From an uncultured Bacilli bacterium (GTDB lineage Bacteria; Bacillota_I; Bacilli_A; RF39; UBA660): a DNA stretch of 34,283 nucleotides. A program made the translations under genes and the position numbers. This document shows positions 15,834-23,954 of the stretch, piece after piece; positions within the stretch are counted from its first letter, which is position 1; the number at the start of each line of letters is the position of its first letter. The DNA lies in NCBI GenBank assembly GCA_934098445.1, contig CAKOOW010000008.1, positions 1 to 34,283 on the forward strand. The letters are read 5' to 3'. Under the pieces are notes generated by a model that ran no database searches, was not told where the DNA came from, and saw only the letters and a list, made by a program, of their open reading frames with translations.

Positions 15834-15925
15834 GTGCTTCTCAAACGTAAATTCGGACTGAGAAACACTTAACATGAGAAGCCAAATGTATCTCTTTTTT
15901 TATTTAAGAACAATCAAGTTCTTTC
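15795..15925 (-). ncRNA. Candidate small RNA, copy 2 (about 130 nt)
   Basis: Promoter TTGCAA (15954-15959), 16-bp spacer, TGT-TATACT (15932-15937). The RNA contains the same 5' hairpin, a second pairing GAGATACA..TGTTTCTC, and a long terminator hairpin GAGAAG-ACCTA-CATC / GATG-TAGGT-CTTCTC (15802-15842) followed by GTTTTTG. It lies about 485 bp from copy 1 in the same orientation. Confidence 0.52.
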
Positions 15926-16026
15926 ACTAGTAGTATAACATAATTTTTTTGATTTGCAAGTTTTTTGCCTTTTAAAATTCTATACTACTATTAATAATAT
16001 GAATTATTTCTTAGAAAATATACATT
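15855..16026. repeat. Long direct repeat, copy 2
   Basis: Second copy of 15368-15541. Similarity stops abruptly at ATACAT on one side and at GGACT on the other. Confidence 0.9.
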
Positions 16027-16161
16027 CTCCTAAGTATCCATTGAATTTTACTGACACTACCACCACTTTTTTTCAATGAATACTTATTATTTATTGTAAT
16101 TATTTAAAATATGGGAATGTGGTGGTCCATATATAAGAAATTTCTAGTTATGTATTTAAAA
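16027..16161. other. Non-coding segment with inverted repeats
   Basis: AAGTATCCATTGAA (about 16031-16045) pairs with TTCAATGAATACTT (about 16073-16087), one mismatch. ACTACCACCAC and GTGGTGGTCC form a second, interlaced pair. The sequence GTGGTGGTCCATATA resembles the RBS region of the 45-aa ORF (GAGGTGGTCCTATGA) but lacks the ATG, as if it were a decayed third copy. Confidence 0.45.
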
Positions 16162-16581
16162 TTAATTTTTCTCACAAATACCTGTATATTTTTCATCTAT
16201 AGAAATATAATAATCTTCAATATAATCATTATCACTAGAACTCTTAATTCGATGACACTTATAAACATAAATATCCTTATCAAAAAGACCATTCTTATCT
16301 TTATAAACACTAGTGCCACCATCATTAAGTGCCGAGTAAAGTTCTAACTCCTTGATTAATTCTTCAATAGAAATATTTCCCTTCTTAAGTTCATCAATAA
16401 TATTTTTCTTATCACTTTTATAAGTAATTTCATCGGTACTACTAAATACCCGTTTATTATCACTAGTCTTAGTAATTTCCACGTAATTAACTAGTTCTTC
16501 CTTCTTTTCCTCTTCGACTATTCTATCCCAAGAACAGCCACATAATAGCAATAAACCTAAACATCCAACTAACTTTTTCAT
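16162..16581 (-). CDS. Small lipoprotein (hypothetical)
   Basis: 139 aa with a lipoprotein signal: MKKLVGCLGLLLLCGCSW, lipobox LLCGC with Cys16 as the lipidated residue. AGAGGTGA lies 6 nt upstream. The mature part is acidic and Lys-rich (EEEKKEELVNYVEI) with two Cys near the end (VYKCHR, TGICEKN) that could pair. It would sit on the outer face of the membrane. No known domain. It lies just outside the Dlt-like operon, separated by a small ORF and a terminator, so co-function is not shown. Confidence 0.78.
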   Translation of the reverse strand: MKKLVGCLGLLLLCGCSWDRIVEEEKKEELVNYVEITKTSDNKRVFSSTDEITYKSDKKNIIDELKKGNISIEELIKELELYSALNDGGTSVYKDKNGLFDKDIYVYKCHRIKSSSDNDYIEDYYISIDEKYTGICEKN

Positions 16582-16608
16582 ATATCATCACCTCTTATCA
16601 AGATGATA

Positions 16609-16791
16609 TCATACTTTTATTAAACAATATACACCTAAAAGAAATAAAATAAACCACAGATTAAAGATAATATACCTAAAATATTCAAACAAACTATAAC
16701 CACATATTAACATATTAAGATTAAGAATAATAAATACTAGGTAATTACTAATAAATAAAGTACTAATTAACTTCATAAATAACTTATTCAT
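16609..16791 (-). CDS. Small membrane protein (hypothetical)
   Basis: 60 codons, nearly all hydrophobic, fitting two helices (about 8-30 and 36-58). It is 28 bp upstream of the lipoprotein gene on the same strand. No Shine-Dalgarno is visible before the ATG, which lowers confidence; it may be a chance ORF in AT-rich DNA. Confidence 0.33.
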   Translation of the reverse strand: MNKLFMKLISTLFISNYLVFIILNLNMLICGYSLFEYFRYIIFNLWFILFLLGVYCLIKV

Positions 16792-16845
16792 ACTAAAATA
16801 TATTATTTTTATAGTTATTTTAGTTATAATGATTACTAATATACT

Positions 16846-16869
16846 TAAAAAAGAGAGCTATTAACTCTC
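16846..16869 (-). terminator. Terminator of the Dlt-like operon
   Basis: Minus strand: GAGAG / CTCTC stem, loop TTAATAG, then TTTTTT. It is 11 bp after the SGNH gene stop. Confidence 0.8.
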
Positions 16870-16879
16870 CTAATAATTG

Positions 16880-17830
16880 CTATGGATTAGCTTTCTTTAC
16901 TTCATCTTGATAAGGCTTTAAAGCACTATCCCAAGAAGAATAATAGTCATTACCACGATGGTCTTCTAGAATTTTTAACTTACTTAGATATTTTCCTAAA
17001 TAAGCACTAACTTTATAAGCCCCATAATAGTTTAGATGATCACCCATATCTCTAGTATCTTTACTCCAATCAATTTGCGCTTTATTATCAATATTTAAGT
17101 CTAGATACTTAATTTTATTTCGTTTAGCATATTGCTTTATACCATTATGACGACGATAATTCCAATTAACTGTACTAGGAGTACTAAGTAAAATAAACGT
17201 AATATTATTTTCTTTACACTTATCTTTAATTAAGTCTAAATAGTACTCATTTATCTTATCAACCTTTTCTTTGGCTTCAGTATATTCCATATAATTAGTA
17301 TTAGTGGCAGGATTAATATTTAAACTAAAGTCATAGCCTTTAAAAGTATCTGTATAGTTATAATTTATTTTACTATTTAAATCTTTAATAGTCATCTGTT
17401 TCCAACGATTATGATAATGAAATACAGGAATGAATTCTCCCAACCAATAACGAAGATTATAACTAAGGGGAATTTGACGATATATTGCATCTGTCTCTAA
17501 GATAAGCACTTTTAATTGGTGTTTACTAAGAGCTTTAAGAAGATAATTATAACTATCATATAAATATTGACCTGAAGTACCACTTACATACATAGTATAA
17601 CCATATTCTTTATAAATTTCTAAAGGACTAATAGCAGCAAAAGATTCACTATCTCCTACCACTAAAGCATCTATAGAATTTTCTTTTTCCGCTAAAGGAC
17701 CACTCGCATTATCAATATGTTTATCCGTACTAAGAATCCCATTATTTTTAGGACTTAAAATATAAGAACATATCATTAGTAACAAAAATAATATAAGAAT
17801 AAAACTAACAATCTTTAATATTTTTTTCAT
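16880..17830 (-). CDS. SGNH/DltD-like membrane-anchored protein, partner of the MBOAT
   Basis: 316 aa with one N-terminal membrane helix (about 5-26) and an extracytoplasmic SGNH-hydrolase fold. Block I is ALVVGDSESFAAISP (catalytic Ser61); the Asp/His block near 262-267 is MGDHLNYYGAYKV. DltD and AlgJ/AlgX-type proteins share this layout and work with MBOAT proteins in acyl transfer outside the cell. AGGAGG overlaps the stop of the MBOAT gene, so the two are coupled. It is last gene of the five-gene operon. Predicted role: final transfer, or selection of the acceptor, for the group exported by the MBOAT. DltD itself is longer (about 400 aa), so this is not a straightforward DltD. Confidence 0.8.
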   Translation of the reverse strand: MKKILKIVSFILILFLLLMICSYILSPKNNGILSTDKHIDNASGPLAEKENSIDALVVGDSESFAAISPLEIYKEYGYTMYVSGTSGQYLYDSYNYLLKALSKHQLKVLILETDAIYRQIPLSYNLRYWLGEFIPVFHYHNRWKQMTIKDLNSKINYNYTDTFKGYDFSLNINPATNTNYMEYTEAKEKVDKINEYYLDLIKDKCKENNITFILLSTPSTVNWNYRRHNGIKQYAKRNKIKYLDLNIDNKAQIDWSKDTRDMGDHLNYYGAYKVSAYLGKYLSKLKILEDHRGNDYYSSWDSALKPYQDEVKKANP

Positions 17831-17838
17831 GATACCTC

Positions 17839-19419
17839 CTAAAAGTTAGCATAAAGCGGATCAACAGGTACATAACCATCCCCATAAGCGCCAAATATAA
17901 TAATAAATAATATTAAAGCGTAATATAAAGTCCAACGAATATAAACTGGCTTTTTCCTAATAGCTTCTCTAATATTAATTTGTTTTTCTTTTAAAACACT
18001 AACAACAAATACAATTAATAAAGTAACTATAATTATTCTAAAATCATATTTATCTAAACCTAGCTTCAAAATATTTTCTTTAAAATTAGTTAAGTCAAAA
18101 GCCGTAAAAATCTTCTTAAACATTTGTAATCCGGCTTGAAGCCCGTGAGCTCGAAAGAATAATTCCCCAAAGATTACTAAAATTGTTGTCTTAAACATTT
18201 CAAATGTTCGATAGAAAAAATTATTTCTATTGATGTGAAATATCTTTAGAATTTTAAGAATTAAAGGAGAAAATAAATCTGCCAGAATTATTAAAGTAAA
18301 ATGATATAGCCCAAAGAAAATATAATTCCAAGCCGCTCCATGCCATAATCCATTTAAAAGCCAAACAACTAGTAGTGCTAATGCCCCACTTAAAAGCGGG
18401 CCAAAATAATTACCAAAACGTTTGCGTCCCCAGGCGGTTAATTTCTTTAAAGGTTTAGACAAAGATAGAGGATAAAAAATATAATCACGAAGAAAAGCTC
18501 CTAGACTAATATGCCATCTAGTCCAAAACTCACTAATATTTTTAGAAAAAAACGGTTGTTTAAAGTTCTCGGGTAATTTAACATCAAATATTTCAGCACT
18601 GCCAATTACAATATCGATTGTTCCTGAAAAGTCCATATATAGTTGAATGGTATAAAATATTGCTCCCGCCAAGATAATTGCTCCCCCTAAACTGGGATAA
18701 TTACTAAAGATATTTTTTACAATGATATTAAGACGATCAGCTACGACCATTTTCTTTAACATTCCAAAAAGAATTCTTTGGTAACCATTAGTTAAATTAC
18801 GATAACTAATAGGAGCACCACTATATAACTTAGTTGCTGTGTCTTTATAACGGCTGATAGGGCCCTCCATAATACTAGGAAAAAAGGAAAGATAAAGCAT
18901 TAATCTTCCTAGATTATCATCGGCTTCTATTGTCTCATTTTTAACATCTATAATATAACTTAAAGCTTCTAAAGTATAAAATGATATACCAATTGGCATA
19001 ATATAATGAGGTACTTTTAATTGATAATTTAAGTGAATTAGACTTAAGAAATTATTAATATTATTTCCTATAAAACTAGAATATTTTAGGATTATTAGAA
19101 GTCCTAAATGAATTAAGATGGCAAGTAATAAGACTTTATTTTCTTGACGTTTATATTTTTCTTTTACTTCTTTTTTATCTTCCGTAGTCTTTAATTCTTC
19201 CTTTTTTAAAGATTTGAGATGAGATAACCATAAACCAAAGTGATGAATAGAAAGCCCAGAAAACAATAAATAAACAATTAACTTTTTACTTAAAAGATAA
19301 AAGAAGATGAAACTAGCTCCTAATAAGACTTTATAACGATGCTTGGGGAAAACTATAAAGTAAATAATAATTACCAAGGGCAAAAAAAGACCAACATAAC
19401 CTAAATCACAATACTGCAT
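17839..19419 (-). CDS. MBOAT acyltransferase (AlgI-type), carrier-to-surface transfer
   Basis: 526 aa, longer than DltB (about 400) and closer to AlgI. Many membrane helices are seen. MPIGISFYTLEALSYIIDV (141-159) is an AlgI-like hallmark, followed by SFFPSIMEGPISRY, YMDFSGTIDIVIG, FWTRWHISLGAFLRDYI, and LLNGLWHGAAWN with the essential MBOAT His360. A charged cytoplasmic loop lies at about 70-96. In Dlt-type logic the MBOAT takes an aminoacyl group from the carrier protein and passes it across the membrane. Here the immediate upstream gene is an acyl carrier protein (1-bp gap) and the downstream one an SGNH protein. Acceptor polymer unknown. Confidence 0.88.
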   Translation of the reverse strand: MQYCDLGYVGLFLPLVIIIYFIVFPKHRYKVLLGASFIFFYLLSKKLIVYLLFSGLSIHHFGLWLSHLKSLKKEELKTTEDKKEVKEKYKRQENKVLLLAILIHLGLLIILKYSSFIGNNINNFLSLIHLNYQLKVPHYIMPIGISFYTLEALSYIIDVKNETIEADDNLGRLMLYLSFFPSIMEGPISRYKDTATKLYSGAPISYRNLTNGYQRILFGMLKKMVVADRLNIIVKNIFSNYPSLGGAIILAGAIFYTIQLYMDFSGTIDIVIGSAEIFDVKLPENFKQPFFSKNISEFWTRWHISLGAFLRDYIFYPLSLSKPLKKLTAWGRKRFGNYFGPLLSGALALLVVWLLNGLWHGAAWNYIFFGLYHFTLIILADLFSPLILKILKIFHINRNNFFYRTFEMFKTTILVIFGELFFRAHGLQAGLQMFKKIFTAFDLTNFKENILKLGLDKYDFRIIIVTLLIVFVVSVLKEKQINIREAIRKKPVYIRWTLYYALILFIIIFGAYGDGYVPVDPLYANF

Positions 19420-19420
19420 A

Positions 19421-19648
19421 TTATTCTTCCTCTAATTTTTGAATTAAAGCCCAAATAGCTTTAGCACTATTAAAGTTACTAGGGATAATTTCAACTGTTG
19501 GTACTTCTACATCGAATTCATCTTCAATATCTCCGATTAAAGAAAGAATAGCTAAACTATCTAGTAAATGATTATCAATTAAGTGTTCTTCTGTTTGATA
19601 ATCAACTTCTGGATTTAATTCTTCTAACATTGCTATTAATTTTTCCAT
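19421..19648 (-). CDS. Acyl carrier protein (DltC-like)
   Basis: 75 aa, the normal size for DltC/ACP. The phosphopantetheine site is LLDSLAI with Ser31 in a DSL motif. The helix after it (ILSLIGDIEDEFDVEVP) is typical for recognition by adenylating enzymes and MBOATs. It sits between the decarboxylase (1-bp gap) and the MBOAT, so it should carry the substrate of this operon as a thioester. Needs a 4'-phosphopantetheinyl transferase encoded elsewhere. Confidence 0.9.
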   Translation of the reverse strand: MEKLIAMLEELNPEVDYQTEEHLIDNHLLDSLAILSLIGDIEDEFDVEVPTVEIIPSNFNSAKAIWALIQKLEEE

Positions 19649-19649
19649 T

Positions 19650-20828
19650 TTATTTCTCCTTTCTAGCCATATTAAAAGGATAAGTTAAAACATTGTTTCG
19701 CACCACTTTAATATGATTATCGTTAACTAAAACAACATTAGGTAAAGCTCTACTTAAAAACAAACTAATCCCTTCGGTCATGGCATATGCCCCCACTCGT
19801 AAAAACACCAAAACATCCCCTATTTTAAGATTACTTACTTGAAAATCTTTAATTAAAATATCATTTATCGTACATAAACTACCACAAACATTATAAGATT
19901 CTTTTTTTCCTTCTCTTTTAGGATACAACAAAACATAAGGATGTTTCATTGCCATCATCTGACCATAATAAGTAATATGATTAATCCCCCCATCAACAAG
20001 AGCAAAGTTACCTACATCATTTTCTTTTAAATCAACAACTTTGGTTAAATAAGAGCCGCAAGAAGCCGCTATACTTCGCCCTAATTCTAAAGTAATATGC
20101 CCTTGATAAGTCATATTTTCTAAAGAAGTAGAAACTTCTTTTAGTAAATTTTTTTCGGAAAAATCCTTTTCTTCTTGAAAATAACTTACTGGTAAACCTA
20201 AACCAAGTTCTAATTCTTCGGCTAAATAACCCAAATTATTTTTTAATTCTTGTAAGAAATTATCTATATAAAGAATATCTTTCTTAATATGTTTAAGTAA
20301 GAAATGCTGCGTACCCGAGAAATAATGTAATCCCACGATATTTAAATATTGATAAGAATAACGTTGTTCTAAAATCTTTATTATTTCATTTTTACTAAGT
20401 CCAAATTGATTATTACTAGTTACTCTCAATAAGACTTTAACGGTTATTTTTAATTCTTCCCCAATCTTTTCAATTAAATTTAATTGGCTAAAACTTTCAA
20501 CCGTTATTAGAATTTTAGAATCTTTTTGACTTAATATTTCTTTTAAACCCTCATAATCTTTATAGACTCCAGAAATCACCATTTTAGCAGGTTTAATCCC
20601 ACTACTAGAAGCAATCTTATATTCTCCATAAGAACATAGTTCAAATTTACTTACTATATCTTTTAAGACTTCTCCTAGAAATGGATTTGCTTTTAAAGCA
20701 AAGCATAAATCAATCTTAGATGGTAAACTATCTTGTAAATAAGAAATTCGTCTTTTTAATTCCTTAATATCAAATACATAACAAGGAGTATTAACTCTTG
20801 CTAAAACTTCCTCATAAATCTTTTTCAT
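19650..20828 (-). CDS. Fold-type III PLP-dependent decarboxylase (DapDC/BtrK-like)
   Basis: 392 aa, with an alanine-racemase-like barrel followed by a beta domain. Visible sites: PLP lysine in CFALKANP (Lys46); GLHYFSGTQ with His168; glycine-rich LGLGLP near 208-213 for the phosphate; ELGR (248-251); the partner-subunit active site CGSLCTIND (Cys319, Asp323); and GAYAM (Tyr348). The Cys/Asp block marks decarboxylases rather than racemases. It is not LysA-length and lies inside an adenylation/carrier operon, overlapping the upstream gene by 17 bp. In butirosin synthesis BtrK, of this family, decarboxylates a glutamyl group bound to a carrier protein; the C-T-x-x-D pattern is, from memory, like carrier- or acyl-CoA-ligase-linked members. 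Substrate unknown. Confidence 0.85.
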   Translation of the reverse strand: MKKIYEEVLARVNTPCYVFDIKELKRRISYLQDSLPSKIDLCFALKANPFLGEVLKDIVSKFELCSYGEYKIASSSGIKPAKMVISGVYKDYEGLKEILSQKDSKILITVESFSQLNLIEKIGEELKITVKVLLRVTSNNQFGLSKNEIIKILEQRYSYQYLNIVGLHYFSGTQHFLLKHIKKDILYIDNFLQELKNNLGYLAEELELGLGLPVSYFQEEKDFSEKNLLKEVSTSLENMTYQGHITLELGRSIAASCGSYLTKVVDLKENDVGNFALVDGGINHITYYGQMMAMKHPYVLLYPKREGKKESYNVCGSLCTINDILIKDFQVSNLKIGDVLVFLRVGAYAMTEGISLFLSRALPNVVLVNDNHIKVVRNNVLTYPFNMARKEK

Positions 20829-22314
20829 ATAGTCTTTTTAACTCCCCTCTATCAACTTTACCATTCTTAGTTAATGGCATATTATCAAGTTTATAATACT
20901 TAGTAGGAACCATAAATAAGGGTAAATCCTTCTTTAAATTACTATATAATTCTTTTTTCTCTATAGTCCCGACATAAAAACAAACTAACTTTTCTTTTTC
21001 AAGAATAAATAAAGTAGTACTTCTAATGATACCAGGTATATTAGTTATATTTTTATCAATTTCTTCTAATTCAATCCGATGTCCCATATACTTAACTTGA
21101 AAATCACGCCGACCAGCAAAATATAACTCCCCATTATGATAATACCCTAAATCCCCCGTTTTATAAACGATATCTAAATACTTATTGTTAAGAGGATTTT
21201 GAATAAAAGCTCTTTTAGTTCTTACTAAGTCATTATAATATCCTAAAGCCACGGTTTTACTCTTTACAACAATTTCTCCTTTGATATCATCATCTTTTAT
21301 TTCTAAGTTATTATTATCTATTAAGAACACTTGGTGATTTAAGAAGGCTCGTCCAATAGGAATGATATCATAATTCTTTTGTTTATCAATTATATGATAA
21401 GTACAATTACAAGTTATCTCAGTAGGTCCATATAAATTAACAAATAAAGCCTTAGGATAAGCTTGGAGCCAATTATTTAAGTGTTTAACTGGCATAACCT
21501 CACCACTAAAGAAAATTTTATTAATCATTTGGGGTTTCTTATAATTAAGTCCATGAAAACTAGAAACTAAGCATAAAGCAGAAACGGCCCAAACAAGAGC
21601 AGTAACCTTATTATCCTCTAAATAATCAAGTAATAAAGCAGGTTGAGAAAAATATTCTTTGGGAACAATTACAAGCATAGCCCCCGTCTTTAAAGCACTA
21701 TAAATATCTTTAACTGATACATCAAAATCAAAAGGAGCTTGATTGCCAATACAATCATTCTTACTTATATTAAAAGTCGCGGTAAAAGTATCAATAAAAG
21801 AAATAATATTATCATGACTAATTAAAACCCCTTTAGGTACTCCGGTCGAACCACTAGTAAAATTAGCATAAACAGGGTCCCCACTTAAAGAATTTTCTCT
21901 TCTTTTACTTAATAAAGATAAATCAATATCCGAGTTAATCATATCTTCATAACAATAAATACTTTTCTCAGGAAATATTTCTTTAATTGTCTTTAGATGA
22001 TCATTATCCGTTAAAATAATATCACTTTCTAAAACATTCATAATATCTTTTAATCTTTTAGCCGGTAAATCCGTATTTAAAAGGGTATAAAAACATCCCG
22101 CATAAAGACTACCCATAAACAAGGAAACACATTTAGCCCCTTTTTCCATATAAATAGGAATTGCCTTACGACTAGCCGTTTTTCTTATAAGAAAGGTTCC
22201 TATTCTTTTACTAATTATTTTTAAATCTTGATAAGAAATATAGTCTTTAAGATCTTTTATTCCCTTTTGATTATTAACATCAATATTTTCTAAATATTCT
22301 AATACATTATTCAT
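20812..22314 (-). CDS. DltA-like amino acid adenylating enzyme
   Basis: 500 aa from ATG 22314 (a GTG 9 nt earlier is possible; no clear RBS). All adenylation motifs are present: NFTSGSTGVPKG (151-162), PFDFDVSVKD with Asp198 at the position that binds the substrate amino group, LYGPTEIT (294-301), YKTGDLGYY, FAGRRDFQVKYMGHRIEL, and the catalytic LTKNGKVDR with Lys486. Length and motif spacing match D-alanine--carrier protein ligase. The loop that in DltA reads FxFCGE is FFSGE here, with Ser270 in place of the Cys linked to D-Ala stereo-selection. It should activate an amino acid and load it on the ACP encoded two genes downstream. Confidence 0.86.
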   Translation of the reverse strand: MNNVLEYLENIDVNNQKGIKDLKDYISYQDLKIISKRIGTFLIRKTASRKAIPIYMEKGAKCVSLFMGSLYAGCFYTLLNTDLPAKRLKDIMNVLESDIILTDNDHLKTIKEIFPEKSIYCYEDMINSDIDLSLLSKRRENSLSGDPVYANFTSGSTGVPKGVLISHDNIISFIDTFTATFNISKNDCIGNQAPFDFDVSVKDIYSALKTGAMLVIVPKEYFSQPALLLDYLEDNKVTALVWAVSALCLVSSFHGLNYKKPQMINKIFFSGEVMPVKHLNNWLQAYPKALFVNLYGPTEITCNCTYHIIDKQKNYDIIPIGRAFLNHQVFLIDNNNLEIKDDDIKGEIVVKSKTVALGYYNDLVRTKRAFIQNPLNNKYLDIVYKTGDLGYYHNGELYFAGRRDFQVKYMGHRIELEEIDKNITNIPGIIRSTTLFILEKEKLVCFYVGTIEKKELYSNLKKDLPLFMVPTKYYKLDNMPLTKNGKVDRGELKRLYEKDL

Positions 22315-22337
22315 AAAAATCACAAGTATTATTTTAA

Positions 22338-22371
22338 AAGGTAAAGTTTAAAATAATATAAACTTTACCTT
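22338..22371 (-). promoter_or_regulatory. 13-bp perfect inverted repeat upstream of the Dlt-like operon
   Basis: AAGGTAAAGTTTA and TAAACTTTACCTT separated by 8 nt. It lies 8 bp after the histidine kinase stop and about 24 bp before the DltA-like ATG. It can act as a terminator for the kinase gene (only TTTT follows) or as an operator/leader hairpin for the operon. Confidence 0.55.
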
Positions 22372-22379
22372 AATTTTTC

Positions 22380-23954
22380 TTAAGAAATCTTTTTTAACTT
22401 GATTAAAAAGTGCGTTTTCCATTTACCTTTACGCTGTTTTAGAACAATTACCCCATCATTTAATTCCACTAATCTTCTAACAATAGCCATCCCAAGACCA
22501 CACCCCTTACCACTTGTTCGCGCCTTATTACTTGTAACAAAAGCATCAAAAATAGTATCCTTAATATTATCCGCAACCCCAATTCCATTATCACCAATAT
22601 TTAGATAAACATAATTCTTATCCGTGGTAATTTGAAAATATATTGTTACACCGGGTTGATTATATTTCATTGTATTACTAATTAAATTATCATATATTCT
22701 TTTAAAAGCATTAAAATCAACATTAACATAGTTTTCCTTATCAGAAATATCTACTTCTAAATTAAATTTATTTAAAGAAATTTCATTATATTTTTCTGCT
22801 AAATAATCTTTAGTCTTACTATTGATGTCTATTCTTTCCCTATTTAGTTTATATTCCGGATGTTCCATATTAATATAAGAAAATAAACTTTCTAACTGAT
22901 TTACAGCTAAAATACTTTTATTATAGATAGCATTTAGATATTGATTTTTCTTATTTTCCGGCACTAAACCATCAATAAATGCTTTAGAATAGCCCTGGAT
23001 TACTGTTAAAGGAGTCTTTAAATCATGAGAGACATCCGCAATAATTCTTTGCCGTTCTTGATACATTTGCATTTTCTCTTCTAAGGCTTTATTAAGTCTT
23101 GCCATTAGTTCATTAAAACTATCCGTTATTTCTTTAAATTCTTTGGGTAAATTATTACTAGTAATATCTAACTTATCACCATTTTGATACTTACAAATAG
23201 CAAGACAGAACGTATTTAAATACTTCTTCATTCTCTTTATAAATAACCATGAACTAATAATAATCAGAAGAGCAATTAAAGGAATACCAATTATAAAGAC
23301 CATCTTACTCTTTTTAATAGCCGAATTATAAGTATCCGTATTAAAATTAGGTCCAACAAAGATAAGAGTTCTTTTTTCTTTATTATTAGTCTCATAAACA
23401 TACTTTTCAATACTTTCATTACTAGAATAAACTCCTCTTATAAGCTCTAATTGTCTTTTCGTAAAAGAAGTATAATCTTTAAACAAATTACCTCCCATTA
23501 CTTCATAATGAGAATTAAGTTCAACATAACCGGTAGTAATTTCACTAGAAGTATCTTCATCATAACTATTTTCATATAATTCATAAGTTAAATTACCATC
23601 CTCATCTTTTAAAGAAATCATATCATAATAGACATTATTAGCATAATTACTAATAAAAGCGATATCATCTTTACTTAAACTAGAAGAGATTCTTGCATCC
23701 GAAGTATATAATAAATTTAGCGAATCATCATAAATAGCAAAATTACTACTTCTCAGACTTTTAATAGGTATCCGAAGAAAATTATCATCCTTTAAAGCTT
23801 CTTCATAGTCTAGTAAATCATAAATAGTCGGAAAACTCTTCTCTAAAAGACTATTACTTAGATAATTACTAATAAAACAAAAGGTTACTATTAAGAGAGT
23901 TAAAACCCAAAATTGAATTAAACAAATCATTATAAGACTTTTATTTTTCTTCAT
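22380..23954 (-). CDS. Sensor histidine kinase (HisKA/HATPase)
   Basis: 524 aa from ATG 23954; the longer frame begins with TTG and has no better RBS. Membrane helix 1 (about 6-30), a sensor domain of about 185 aa outside, helix 2 (about 217-240), a HAMP-like linker, then HisKA with VSHDLKTPLT (His310). The ATPase has the N box (YDNLISNTMKYN), GDNGIGV, and the G2 box GKGCGLGMAIVRRL. It overlaps the response regulator gene by 14 bp, so they form one unit. The extracellular domain has many Asp and Ser but no family I can name. Its place next to the Dlt-like operon and uppP suggests envelope stress or cationic peptide sensing. Confidence 0.92.
   Translation of the reverse strand: MKKNKSLIMICLIQFWVLTLLIVTFCFISNYLSNSLLEKSFPTIYDLLDYEEALKDDNFLRIPIKSLRSSNFAIYDDSLNLLYTSDARISSSLSKDDIAFISNYANNVYYDMISLKDEDGNLTYELYENSYDEDTSSEITTGYVELNSHYEVMGGNLFKDYTSFTKRQLELIRGVYSSNESIEKYVYETNNKEKRTLIFVGPNFNTDTYNSAIKKSKMVFIIGIPLIALLIIISSWLFIKRMKKYLNTFCLAICKYQNGDKLDITSNNLPKEFKEITDSFNELMARLNKALEEKMQMYQERQRIIADVSHDLKTPLTVIQGYSKAFIDGLVPENKKNQYLNAIYNKSILAVNQLESLFSYINMEHPEYKLNRERIDINSKTKDYLAEKYNEISLNKFNLEVDISDKENYVNVDFNAFKRIYDNLISNTMKYNQPGVTIYFQITTDKNYVYLNIGDNGIGVADNIKDTIFDAFVTSNKARTSGKGCGLGMAIVRRLVELNDGVIVLKQRKGKWKTHFLIKLKKIS

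Noticed and set aside
15663..15875. 70-codon minus-strand ORF
   Set aside because: It runs through the small RNA and its terminator, has no RBS, and its frame is not kept in repeat copy 1.
16111..16347. 78-codon hydrophobic plus-strand ORF
   Set aside because: Antisense to the lipoprotein gene; the hydrophobicity is that of AT-rich antisense sequence.
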